Under the pieces are notes generated by a model, which ran no database searches, had not been told where the DNA came from, and saw nothing but the letters and a program-made list of their open reading frames with translations. Of a stretch of 64,000 nt of DNA, positions 53,811-61,702 are shown piece after piece (position 1 is the stretch's first letter; each line of letters opens with the position of its first letter). Both the position numbers and the translations under genes were made by a program. The stretch is from positions 62,001 to 126,000 of the forward strand of contig NZ_CP155730.1 of NCBI RefSeq assembly GCF_039724765.1, given 5' to 3'. The DNA comes from Sagittula stellata E-37. GTDB lineage: Bacteria > Pseudomonadota > Alphaproteobacteria > Rhodobacterales > Rhodobacteraceae.

Positions 53811-54950
53811 TCAGGAACCGGCGATCAGGTCCTCGATGTCGCACTCGCCCAGTTCGGGCACATGCGGCCGCACGGTGACGCTGCTTCCTGTCATCCTGAA
53901 GGGCAGGTTGGGCACCAGGAAGGCGCCGCCCTTGTCCACGACCTTCTGGAACGCCTGCCGCAGCGCAAGCTGCGGGTCCTGCATCGCTTCGCTGACGGTG
54001 CGGTAGCGCGCACAGGGCACCGAGGCCGCAACAAGCTTTTCCTCGCAGGCCTTCGACGTGCGCTCGGCCGTCCACTTTTCGACCTCGTCAAACAGCCGGT
54101 CGAGATGGCTGCCGCGTGCCTGCGGGGTGGCGAAGTCGGGGTCGTTCGCCAAGTCGGGGCGACCGATGGAGGCGCACAGGTTTTCGAAGTTGCGCTGCGT
54201 GTTCGGCACCAGGATGACAAAGCCGTCCGACGTGCGCAGGGGCCGGTAGATCGGGCGCATGGCCCCGGTCGGAAACTGCGCCTCCTGCACCTCGTAGGGC
54301 ATCATGTTCATCATGCATTCCATCAAGGACAGGTCGATATGCTGCCCCTCGCCGGTGCGCGTGCGCTGGTAAAGCGCGCTCGCGATGGCGCCCAGCCCGT
54401 AGACCGCCGACAGCACGTCCGCGAAGAAGAACAAGGGGTTGATCGGGCGGTCGATGTCGCGACCCACCTGGTAGGACAGGTTGGCCAGGTCGTAGCCCGA
54501 GGTCGCCTGGATGATCTGGGCGAAGGCGGGACGCTCGGCGCCCTCGCCCTGCTGGCCGAAGCCCGAGATGGAGCAGTAGATCAGCGCTGGCTGATCGCGG
54601 CGCAGGGTCTGATGATCCAATCCCATGCGCTTCATCACCCCGGGCCGGAAGTTCTCGACCACCACGTCGGCCGTGGCGATCAGCCGACGCACCGCGTCCA
54701 CGTCCTGCGGGTTCTTCAGGTCTAGCACGACGCTTTTCTTGCCCGCGTTCAGGTGGCCGAAATAGGTGCTGGCACCATCGCGCATCGGTTTTTGGGTGCG
54801 GATGAAGTCGCCGCCCGAAGCCTCGACCTTGATCACTTCCGCCCCCATGTCGGCCAGATAACGGGTGCAGTAGGGGCCCGCCATGAAGGTCGTGAAATCG
54901 ACGATGCGGATCCCCAACAAGGGGCGGTCTTCGGCTTGTTGCGTGGTCAT
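53811..54950 (-). CDS. CaiB/BaiF family CoA-transferase (class III), copy 2
   Basis: A 379-residue class III CoA-transferase and a clear paralogue of the protein at 44897: it shares VDFTTFMAGPYCTRYLADM, NAGKKSVVLDLKNPQD, VVVENFRPGVMKRMG, LIYCSISGFGQQGEG and GQHIDLSLMECMMNMM at the same spacing. It is the last gene of the minus operon with SDR and acyl-CoA dehydrogenase genes, which act on CoA esters. It probably activates the substrate or recycles CoA. Confidence 0.92.
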   Translation of the reverse strand: MTTQQAEDRPLLGIRIVDFTTFMAGPYCTRYLADMGAEVIKVEASGGDFIRTQKPMRDGASTYFGHLNAGKKSVVLDLKNPQDVDAVRRLIATADVVVENFRPGVMKRMGLDHQTLRRDQPALIYCSISGFGQQGEGAERPAFAQIIQATSGYDLANLSYQVGRDIDRPINPLFFFADVLSAVYGLGAIASALYQRTRTGEGQHIDLSLMECMMNMMPYEVQEAQFPTGAMRPIYRPLRTSDGFVILVPNTQRNFENLCASIGRPDLANDPDFATPQARGSHLDRLFDEVEKWTAERTSKACEEKLVAASVPCARYRTVSEAMQDPQLALRQAFQKVVDKGGAFLVPNLPFRMTGSSVTVRPHVPELGECDIEDLIAGS

Positions 54951-54959
54951 GTCATCTCC

Positions 54960-55718
54960 TCACATGGCCGCATTGGCGCGGCCGCCGTCGGCCAGGATGA
55001 CCTCGCCGGTGACATAAGCCGCCTTGTCGCTGGCAAGATATGCGACCAGGTCCGCGATATCCTGCGGCTGTCCCGCCCGGCCCAGAGGCGTGACGGCCAA
55101 CCGTTTCCGAACGCCTTCCTCGCCGATGTTCTTCACGGCGGCGGGGGTCTCGATGAATCCTGGCGCGACGCCGTTGACCCTGATGCCTCGGGCGCCGAGG
55201 TCCGTGGCAAGCTGCCGGGTGATGCCGGTCACAGCGGCCTTGACCGCGCAATACCCAATCGAGTTCGGGGTCGCGCGAATGCCGGCGGAGGACGAGATGT
55301 TGACGATGGCGCCGCCACCGGCAGCGGCCATCGGCCCTTCGACCGCCTGGCACATCCAGATCATGCCCTTGACGCCCACGTTCAGCATTCGATCCAGGGC
55401 GCGCTCCTCGACATCGGCAAGAGGTTCGTACCGGATCCAGGCGGCGTTGTTCACCAGGATGTCGATACGCCCACCTTCCTCCGAGATGGCCGCCACGCCC
55501 TCGTGCACGGCGGCGCGGTCGCTTATGTCAAGAACGCGGTACTCCGCCTGACCACCGGCGTCGCGGATCGCGCCGACGGTTTCCTTCAGGTCGTCTTCCT
55601 TCAGGTCGAGGCACCAGACATGGCAGCCCTCGGCTGCAAGCGCTGCCGCAATGACCCGACCGATGCCGCGACCGCTCCCGGTGACGAGCGCGACGCGGTG
55701 AACAGTGTCACGTGTCAT
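54960..55718 (-). CDS. Short-chain dehydrogenase/reductase
   Basis: A 252-residue classical SDR. The cofactor motif is TGSGRGIGRVIAAAL near residue 13, NAAW lies near residue 89, the catalytic serine is in NISSSAG, and Y-x3-K occurs as GYCAVK near residue 159. It oxidises or reduces a hydroxyl/keto group with NAD(H) or NADP(H), fitting a 3-hydroxyacyl-CoA dehydrogenase step beside acyl-CoA dehydrogenases. It lies nine bases after the dehydrogenase gene and nine before the CoA-transferase gene. Confidence 0.92.
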   Translation of the reverse strand: MTRDTVHRVALVTGSGRGIGRVIAAALAAEGCHVWCLDLKEDDLKETVGAIRDAGGQAEYRVLDISDRAAVHEGVAAISEEGGRIDILVNNAAWIRYEPLADVEERALDRMLNVGVKGMIWMCQAVEGPMAAAGGGAIVNISSSAGIRATPNSIGYCAVKAAVTGITRQLATDLGARGIRVNGVAPGFIETPAAVKNIGEEGVRKRLAVTPLGRAGQPQDIADLVAYLASDKAAYVTGEVILADGGRANAAM

Positions 55719-55727
55719 GATCTCTCC

Positions 55728-56870
55728 TCACGCCGCCGCCAGGTTGCGCCCGATGATCATGCGCTGGATCTCGTTGGTCCCCTCGAGGATCTGGTTCAGC
55801 TTGGCGTCGCGCATCATCCGCTCGACCGGGTATTCCTTGGAATAGCCCGCGCTGCCCATGGCCTGCACTGCTTCGGTTGTGACTTCCATGGCCACGTCCG
55901 TGACATAGCACTTGGACACGGCCCCGAGCATAGCCAGACGGCTGTGATCGCCCGAGTCGATCTCGGCACAGACCGAATAGAGCAGCGCCCGCGCCGCTTC
56001 GGTCTTCATGTGCATATCCGCGAACTTGAACTGCATGCCCTGAAACTGGGAAACGGCGCGCCCGAACTGGACCCGCTCCTTCGCAAAGGCCAGCGCCGTG
56101 TCGAGCGCGCCCTGTGCGAGACCCAGAGAGGATCCCGCGACGGTCGGCCGGTTGAGATCGAGGATCTTCATGCAACCCTTGAACCCGGTTCCCTCCTCAC
56201 CGAGCATGCAATCCGCCGGGACCACCATGTCCTCGAAGAACAACTCGTGGTTCGGCGCGCCGTTGCGGCCCATCTTGCGTTCCTTGCGACCGACGCGGAA
56301 GCCGGGAGTTTTCGTGTCCACTAGGAAGGCGCTTATCGAGTCCGACGAGGTGCCCTCGGAAGTCTTGGCGAAAACGAGCACGTAGTCGGCAACCCCGCCC
56401 CACGTGATCCAGCTTTTCTGCCCATTGATGACATAGGAATCGTTGCCCTGCCTCTTCGCAAAGGTCTTCATCGAACGCACGTCCGATCCGGTGCCGGGCT
56501 CGGTCATGCCGATCGCCGTGATGACCTTGCCGGAGGCCGAGATCGGAAGGTACTTCTGCTTTTGCTCTTCGGTTCCCATGTGCAGCACGGGCAGGATCAG
56601 ACCGATGGAATTGTTCGCAGCCAGGGCCGAGGCCGTCAGCGACGCGCGGCCAAGCTCCTCCTTGGCGATGCAGACGGTGGTCAGGTCGCCGCCCGCCCCG
56701 CCGTATTCCTCTGGCACCCAGAGTGACAGCAGGCCCAGCTCACCGAACAACTCGGCCAGCTCGTACGGAAATTCATCGGTCTCGTCGATCCTTGACGCAA
56801 TTGGCGCGACTTCCTTTTCGGTGACCTTGCGCAGCATATCGCGAAAGGACTTCTGTTCTTCGGTGAACAT
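55728..56870 (-). CDS. Acyl-CoA dehydrogenase, canonical type
   Basis: A 380-residue acyl-CoA dehydrogenase. The FAD/substrate block ITAIGMTEPGTGSDVRSM is near residue 118, followed by SWITWGG, and the C-terminal motif LEGTNEIQRMIIGRNL contains the expected catalytic glutamate in the LEG position. It forms the alpha,beta double bond in a short or branched acyl-CoA and passes electrons to ETF. It is the first clear gene of the SDR-CaiB operon. Confidence 0.93.
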   Translation of the reverse strand: MFTEEQKSFRDMLRKVTEKEVAPIASRIDETDEFPYELAELFGELGLLSLWVPEEYGGAGGDLTTVCIAKEELGRASLTASALAANNSIGLILPVLHMGTEEQKQKYLPISASGKVITAIGMTEPGTGSDVRSMKTFAKRQGNDSYVINGQKSWITWGGVADYVLVFAKTSEGTSSDSISAFLVDTKTPGFRVGRKERKMGRNGAPNHELFFEDMVVPADCMLGEEGTGFKGCMKILDLNRPTVAGSSLGLAQGALDTALAFAKERVQFGRAVSQFQGMQFKFADMHMKTEAARALLYSVCAEIDSGDHSRLAMLGAVSKCYVTDVAMEVTTEAVQAMGSAGYSKEYPVERMMRDAKLNQILEGTNEIQRMIIGRNLAAA

Positions 56871-56939
56871 GTGATGTCTCCAGTGTTGCCCCGAAGCCGA
56901 TGAGACCGGTCCGGGATGTGAATTTCAGGGTCGTGCCTC

Positions 56940-57120
56940 TCAGGCAACGTGGCGCGGGCGTTTCTTCATAAGTGCGGCCCGTCCTTCCGCGCAGTCCTGG
57001 CCCAAGACACGGACCTTCTGGTGGTCGTCATCCCGCTTTTCCGCCAGCTCGGTCACCGCGGGCAGGGGGCCTGAATGGGGCACCTCGAGGCGCCGCAGCT
57101 TGTCAAAGCTCCAAACCCGG
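56940..57120 (-). pseudogene. C-terminal remnant of an enoyl-CoA hydratase-like gene
   Basis: Between the two dehydrogenase genes, the last part of an open frame reads HQKVRVLGQDCAEGRAALMK followed by KRPRHVA, resembling the C-terminal helix of crotonases (EDxxEGxxAFxEKRxPxF). Nothing upstream in the frame shows the crotonase core, so at most the tail survives. The rest of 56871-57154 holds nothing else that I recognise. Confidence is low because the match is short. Confidence 0.35.
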
Positions 57121-57154
57121 AGCCTTGTCTCACCCGCTGTCCGTGCCGTTGTCG

Positions 57155-58279
57155 TCAACCCGAAGCCTCCCCTTCGGCATCCAGCAGGTCCAGCGCGGTC
57201 CATGCGCCGCCGAAGGCCGCTCCGATGTATAGAACCCGTTTCACGTAATGGCCGATGGCCGTTTCATCCGACATTCCTCTGCATCCATGCATTTGGATCG
57301 CGGCTTCGCCGATCCGCCGCCCATGGCATGTGGCCACGTAACGCGCCTTCAGAAGCTGGCGGCGAGGCTCGTCCATGGTCTCTGCGGCGAAACTCGCCAG
57401 ATCGGCCATCGAACTCACCATTTCGAAGTCCATGTGCATGTCGGCCGCCCGATGCCGAAGCACCTGAAACTCGGACAGCGCCCGACCGAACTGGCGCGGC
57501 TCCTTCAGGTGCTCGACGGTGCGCTTGCATATCTCGTCCAGGGCGCCTGTCAGTTCGTGGCAGAGCGCGGCAGAAGCGACATGCCCGGCCCGCTCGAGCG
57601 CGGCATCGGCAGTCGCACCTTCCGCGATGACCTCGTCCGGTTCGACCTCCACCTCCTTGAGCACCAGTGCCGCCAGCGGACGCCCATCGACGGCCCTGTA
57701 GGGATATGCGGACAGGCCCTTGCGGTGGGTCGGGAGCCGAACGAGCAACCTTTCCCCGCCAGGCGCGTCGAGACCCAGGATCACGTCGGTGGTCGCGTCG
57801 GAGTACTCGCAGGCCGCGACCCTTCCTCTCAGCAACAGCCGGGCGCCGCGTTCCTCGGCCTGTACGCGCACGTCAGTGCCGTTCGGTAACCCGTCACTCT
57901 GTGCCGAGACGGTCACGATGCGGTTCCCTGCCGCAATGCCGGAGAGCAGGGTTTCCACCAGCGCGCGACGCGGGACATATGACAGCAGGGTGGCCGCCAC
58001 GATGGAAGACCCGATGTAAGGCATGGTCACCAGCGCCTCGCCGCACAGACGCGCCAGGGCGCAGGCCTCGCGGAGGGGACGGTTGAGTCCGCCGTCACCC
58101 TCGCCGACGCAAACACCCAGCCACCCGAGCTGCGCGATACCGGACCATTCGGACAGGTCGCTCCCGGCTGTCTCGGATCGCAGCCGAACCTTGCGATCCG
58201 CGACGAAGCCGGCCGCCGCATCGGTCAGCCTCCTGATGTCTTCGGAGGGCGCGAGATGATCCAGAAAGGTGCCGGGCAT
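57155..58279 (-). CDS. Acyl-CoA dehydrogenase, small/partner subunit type
   Basis: A 374-residue acyl-CoA dehydrogenase-like protein, divergent from the canonical one. It keeps the C-terminal helical domain (GRALSEFQVLRHRAADMHMD, then IGEAAIQMHGCRGMSDETAI) but lacks the EGTxEIQR segment with the catalytic glutamate. This is characteristic of small subunits in heteromeric dehydrogenases such as the PimC/PimD pair. The start at 58279 lies four bases after the large-subunit stop; in-frame ATGs at 58327 and 58339 would overlap that gene by over 40 bases. Confidence 0.85.
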   Translation of the reverse strand: MPGTFLDHLAPSEDIRRLTDAAAGFVADRKVRLRSETAGSDLSEWSGIAQLGWLGVCVGEGDGGLNRPLREACALARLCGEALVTMPYIGSSIVAATLLSYVPRRALVETLLSGIAAGNRIVTVSAQSDGLPNGTDVRVQAEERGARLLLRGRVAACEYSDATTDVILGLDAPGGERLLVRLPTHRKGLSAYPYRAVDGRPLAALVLKEVEVEPDEVIAEGATADAALERAGHVASAALCHELTGALDEICKRTVEHLKEPRQFGRALSEFQVLRHRAADMHMDFEMVSSMADLASFAAETMDEPRRQLLKARYVATCHGRRIGEAAIQMHGCRGMSDETAIGHYVKRVLYIGAAFGGAWTALDLLDAEGEASG

Positions 58280-58283
58280 GTGC

Positions 58284-59513
58284 TCAGCCAAGGACCGTTC
58301 TCGCGATGATGTCGCGGTGGATTTCATTGGTTGTTCCAAACATGCTGAGCCTGCGGCTGTGCAGATAGTCCTGCATCACCCCTGCCGTTTCGGCGTGGTC
58401 GCTTTCATGCGGCACCGGACCGAACGCCACACCGCCGTGACCGACGGAGTCGACCAGCAGCGCGGTCAGATGCTGCTGCATCTCGCTCCCCCGTACCTTG
58501 AGCATCGAGGCCGCCGCCGGATTGGGGCCGTGGCTACGCATGCGAATCTCGCAGACCTCGAGGGCTGTCAGTTCGGCGTCCACCCGAGCGACTTCGGTCA
58601 AGAACGAGGGCGACGGACGTCCGGACGCACCTTGCATCATCGCCCGGTCCGCGTAGGTTTTCAGGCGCGCAAGCTGGCGACGGCTGCGCCCAGTGCAGGT
58701 CAGGCCAATGCCCTCATTCTGGAGCAGGAAGCGCGCGTAACCCCAACCCTTGCCCATGTCGCCGACAAGCCCGGACCTGGGCACCTCGACGTCCTTGAAA
58801 TGGATCGAGTTCAGACTGTGGCTGCCGTCGATGCCGAGGATCGGACGCACCTCGATCCCCGGGAGGTCCATGTCAAAGACCAGACAGGTGAAGCCGTCCT
58901 GCTTGCGCTCTTCCTTCGACGTTCGCACGAGACAGAAGATGCGATCAGCGCAAAGCGCATGGGTGGTCCAGGTCTTCTCGCCGTTGACGAGAAAGTGGTC
59001 GCCCGCATCCTCTGCTCGGGTACTGAGACTTGCGAGGTCCGATCCGGCACCGGACTCCGAAAAGCCCTGGCACCACCAGTCCTCACCGGAACGGATGCGG
59101 GGCAGATAGAAGTCCTTCTGTTCCCGGCTTCCGAACGTGTAAATGACGGGCCCCACCATACCGGTGCCGAAAGGGGGAAGCGGCGGCGCGGCGTTCGCCC
59201 CCAGTTCGTAGTTGAACAGGAACTGCTGCATCGGGGTCCATCCCGTGCCGCCGTGCTCCTCGGGCCAACTGGGCGCGCCCCAGCCCCTCTCGTTCAGGGC
59301 GCGTTGCAGCGCCACGATTTCGGACTTGCTGGATGGGAGACCCCGGTCCACGCGCTCGCGCAGGTCTTCGGGAACGGCAGACCGAAGGAAACGGCGCACC
59401 TCGAGCCGGAAGCCTCTCAACCCATCATCCAGCAGAAGGTCGATGTGATCGGGCGCGCTCTGGTCCAGATGCGTGCCGGCCGGTTGGAACGAAACAACAT
59501 TTTCCGGCACCAT
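58284..59513 (-). CDS. Acyl-CoA dehydrogenase, large subunit type
   Basis: A 409-residue acyl-CoA dehydrogenase with EEHGGTGWTPMQQFLFNYEL near residue 89, the FAD block WCQGFSESGAGSDLASL near residue 143, and the end LSMFGTTNEIHRDIIARTVL. The position of the usual catalytic glutamate (x-EGTNEIQR) is glycine here (FGTTNEIHR), as in PimC-like proteins that place the base elsewhere. It is followed closely by the small-subunit gene and probably forms a heterotetramer with it for a CoA ester of a cyclic or dicarboxylic acid. Confidence 0.88.
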   Translation of the reverse strand: MVPENVVSFQPAGTHLDQSAPDHIDLLLDDGLRGFRLEVRRFLRSAVPEDLRERVDRGLPSSKSEIVALQRALNERGWGAPSWPEEHGGTGWTPMQQFLFNYELGANAAPPLPPFGTGMVGPVIYTFGSREQKDFYLPRIRSGEDWWCQGFSESGAGSDLASLSTRAEDAGDHFLVNGEKTWTTHALCADRIFCLVRTSKEERKQDGFTCLVFDMDLPGIEVRPILGIDGSHSLNSIHFKDVEVPRSGLVGDMGKGWGYARFLLQNEGIGLTCTGRSRRQLARLKTYADRAMMQGASGRPSPSFLTEVARVDAELTALEVCEIRMRSHGPNPAAASMLKVRGSEMQQHLTALLVDSVGHGGVAFGPVPHESDHAETAGVMQDYLHSRRLSMFGTTNEIHRDIIARTVLG

Positions 59514-60091
59514 GACGCCCTTTCCTTGTCCTCTGGTTCAGCAACCTGCCTGCTCGCGGGACGACCGACAAATATCGAGACGCTATCACAGCATTCGGCA
59601 ACGCTATCCCTCCAGGAGGCCGCAAGCGTGGCATGACCGCAGTCATATCTTTGCCATGGATGATGAAACGGTATCCGTCTCTGCATCGCCCACGGGCTGC
59701 GTTGACAGCGCGGGCCCGCAAACCAACGATACGGCATCGTTCACCGGCGGAGGCCGAGATCATGTCCGATGCAGCCTCAGGTGCCATCCTTGCCAAGTCG
59801 GACCGCAGCATCATTCGGAAGGAGCAGCACGAGAGGGCGGACCGTGCTTCGACGGGTTTCGCCCCGCTCGGGAGACTGCGTAACCGGTGTCCTGGCGCCA
59901 TCTGTCGCGCGGCGCTCTGATCTCGGATCGCCGCCGTCGGACCGGATTCTGCGCACTGACCTTTCCTGGCGACATGGCACGGACAGAAATCCGGCAGGAC
60001 TACGAGCGCGCAGAGTTCCTCCGTATCGCCGTCGAGCGCGTGTTCAGATTGCCCCCAACTACATCATGGAAAACTCAGGAGACCGCCAGCA
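59514..60091. other. Divergent intergenic stretch of 578 bases with a gene remnant at its right end
   Basis: No intact gene is visible. It should hold the promoters of the dehydrogenase pair (minus) and the hydratase (plus). Its right end, about 59885-60095, is coding-like debris described separately. I found no convincing dyad or consensus promoter in 59514-59884. Confidence 0.6.
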
Positions 60092-60095
60092 ATGA
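59885..60095 (+). pseudogene. Possible remnant of a PNPOx-like flavoprotein gene
   Basis: One frame reads RRRTGFCALTFPGDMARTEI followed by RQDYERAEFLRIAVERVFR; a shift of frame near 60045 continues it as IAPNYIMENSGDRQQ and stops at 60093-60095, overlapping the hydratase start as ATGA. The overlap suggests that an intact gene was once translated ahead of the hydratase. The G-x-A...I-x-VERVF...P-x-YI pattern is reminiscent of pyridoxamine-phosphate-oxidase-like FMN proteins, but the match is weak. Confidence 0.35.
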
Positions 60096-60862
60096 CGCTT
60101 GTACTCAATGAAGAAATGGCCCCCGGTGTCGGATTGCTCACCCTCAATCGCCCGGACGTGCGCAACGCTCTGTCGTTCGAGCTGCGGCAGCAGCTCATTG
60201 ACGCTCTGGCCGACTTCGCGCGAAACGAAACCATCCGCTGCGTGGTATTGACCGGCGGGCCCGACGTCTTTGCCGCGGGCGCTGACCTGAAGCAACTTAG
60301 CCGGATGGGGCCAATCGACATGCTCGAAGCCTCGCCGGAGCGATACTGGCAAGCCATCTCCGCGTTTCCCAAACCGCTGATTGCGGCCGTGAACGGCCTG
60401 GCTCTTGGCGGCGGGTTCGAACTTGTGATGCATGCCGACATCATCGTCGCGGGCCAGTCCGCAACCTTCGGGTTGCCCGAAGTCAAGCTGGGCCTCCTGC
60501 CCGGCGCAGGTGGCACGCAACGGCTGCCCCGTGCGATCGGAAAATCCCCTGCGATGCGCTTCCTGCTGACCGGAGACCCGATACCCGCTCCCCTCGCGGC
60601 CGAACTCGGTTTGCTCAGCGATGTCGTGCCGGACGATCAGGTGCTGGAGGCCGCCAGGGAGATCGCCAGCAAGATTGCCCGGCGCCCTCCGCTCGCCGTA
60701 CGGATGATCAAGCAATGTGTTCTCAACGGCGCCGACCTGCCTCTGGACGCCGGATTGGAAATCGAGCGGAAGTCGCTGCAACTCCTTCTCGCATCCGAAG
60801 ACAAGGCGGAAGGCATCGCCGCGTTCATCGAAAAACGACAGGCTGTATTCAAGGGACGGTGA
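60092..60862 (+). CDS. Enoyl-CoA hydratase/isomerase (crotonase) family protein
   Basis: A 256-residue crotonase. The oxyanion-hole segments are FAAGADLKQLSRM near residue 63 and NGLALGGGFELVMHAD near residue 101. Both hydratase glutamates are present, in GGFELVMHAD and in GLPEVKLGLLPGAGGTQRL. The C-terminal helix ends AEGIAAFIEKRQAVFKGR. Hydration of an enoyl-CoA produced by the neighbouring dehydrogenases fits. The start has CAGGAG upstream. Confidence 0.93.
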   Translation: MTLVLNEEMAPGVGLLTLNRPDVRNALSFELRQQLIDALADFARNETIRCVVLTGGPDVFAAGADLKQLSRMGPIDMLEASPERYWQAISAFPKPLIAAVNGLALGGGFELVMHADIIVAGQSATFGLPEVKLGLLPGAGGTQRLPRAIGKSPAMRFLLTGDPIPAPLAAELGLLSDVVPDDQVLEAAREIASKIARRPPLAVRMIKQCVLNGADLPLDAGLEIERKSLQLLLASEDKAEGIAAFIEKRQAVFKGR

Positions 60863-60920
60863 CAGGCTGTCGAGGCGAATGTCGGTCTCGTCCATTGCAC
60901 GATGCACTGCCGGGCAGTGA

Positions 60921-61053
60921 TACGAGATCGTGTTCGGCAGGCTCAAGGATTGGCGGCGTGTGGTGATCCGCTATGACCGATGCCCAAGCTATGCCCGTCG
61001 GCCCTCGCCCTCGCGGCGACCGTAATCCACTGGTTTCGAATCCTGACCCTAGC
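60921..61053 (+). pseudogene. IS5-family transposase C-terminal remnant
   Basis: One frame reads YEIVFGRLKDWRRVVIRYDR and then CP, the well-known C-terminal block of IS5-family (IS427-type) transposases. After CPS it continues in another frame as ALALAATVIHWF, the usual ending of these proteins, so a small deletion or frameshift separates the two. Only the last 45 or so codons remain. The remnant overlaps the last codons of the response-regulator gene on the other strand. The rest of the 60863-61048 gap has no gene. Confidence 0.75.
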
Positions 61054-61702
61054 CGCGCCGGGGTCCCATGCCGTCGCGGTTCAGCCCAAGCCGCGTTGCA
61101 TGCCATGACGCCTCGGCACGAGACGAAATGCCGAGCTTGCCGTAAATTGACTTGATGTAGCTGGCAACCGTTGTCTCCGCGAGACCGAGCTCACGCGCCA
61201 CCTCGGAGTTGCGCAGCCCTCGTGAGATCAGCGCCAGAACCTCTGTCTCGCGATCGGTGAGCCCGTGGGTGGGCGGAGCACTCGGGCCGGTCAGACTGAA
61301 ATGCTCCATGATGCGTCGCGCGATCGAAGGCGAAAGCGCGGGCAGGCCCAGATGGATCTGGCGCAACTGGTGGGCCAACAGCGAGGCCGGGTTCTCCTTG
61401 AGGAGGTAGCCCTGCGCCCCGGCAGAGAGGGCGCCTACGACGCTGGCATCATCACCGAGCACGGTGGTGACGACGCAGATCGTGGCGGCGCGGCTGTCCC
61501 TGATCTGCCTCAGCAGGTCGAGGCCCGACCCGTCCGGCAGCCCCAGATCGATAAGCGCCAGATCCTGCGGCTGTTCCAGCAGCACGCGTGCCTGCCGCAG
61601 CGTTTCGGCCTGTAGTATCTGCGCGCCTCCAAAAACCTCCTCGACGATGGCACAGAGCCAGCGGCGAGTCTCGGCAATATCTTCGACGACAAGGATCCGC
61701 AT
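61049..61702 (-). CDS. NarL/FixJ-family response regulator
   Basis: A 217-residue regulator. The receiver domain starts MRILVVEDIAETRRWL, with the phosphoacceptor aspartate in LALIDLGLPDGSG near residue 51 and the conserved lysine in GYLLKENPAS. The C-terminal LuxR helix-turn-helix is LTDRETEVLALISRGLRNSE followed by VARELGLAETTVASYIKSIYGKLG. The start shares one base with the kinase stop (TGATG). The last residues (NRDGMGPRRG) are encoded within or next to the IS5 remnant, so the native C-terminus may have been altered. Confidence 0.92.
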   Translation of the reverse strand: MRILVVEDIAETRRWLCAIVEEVFGGAQILQAETLRQARVLLEQPQDLALIDLGLPDGSGLDLLRQIRDSRAATICVVTTVLGDDASVVGALSAGAQGYLLKENPASLLAHQLRQIHLGLPALSPSIARRIMEHFSLTGPSAPPTHGLTDRETEVLALISRGLRNSEVARELGLAETTVASYIKSIYGKLGISSRAEASWHATRLGLNRDGMGPRRG

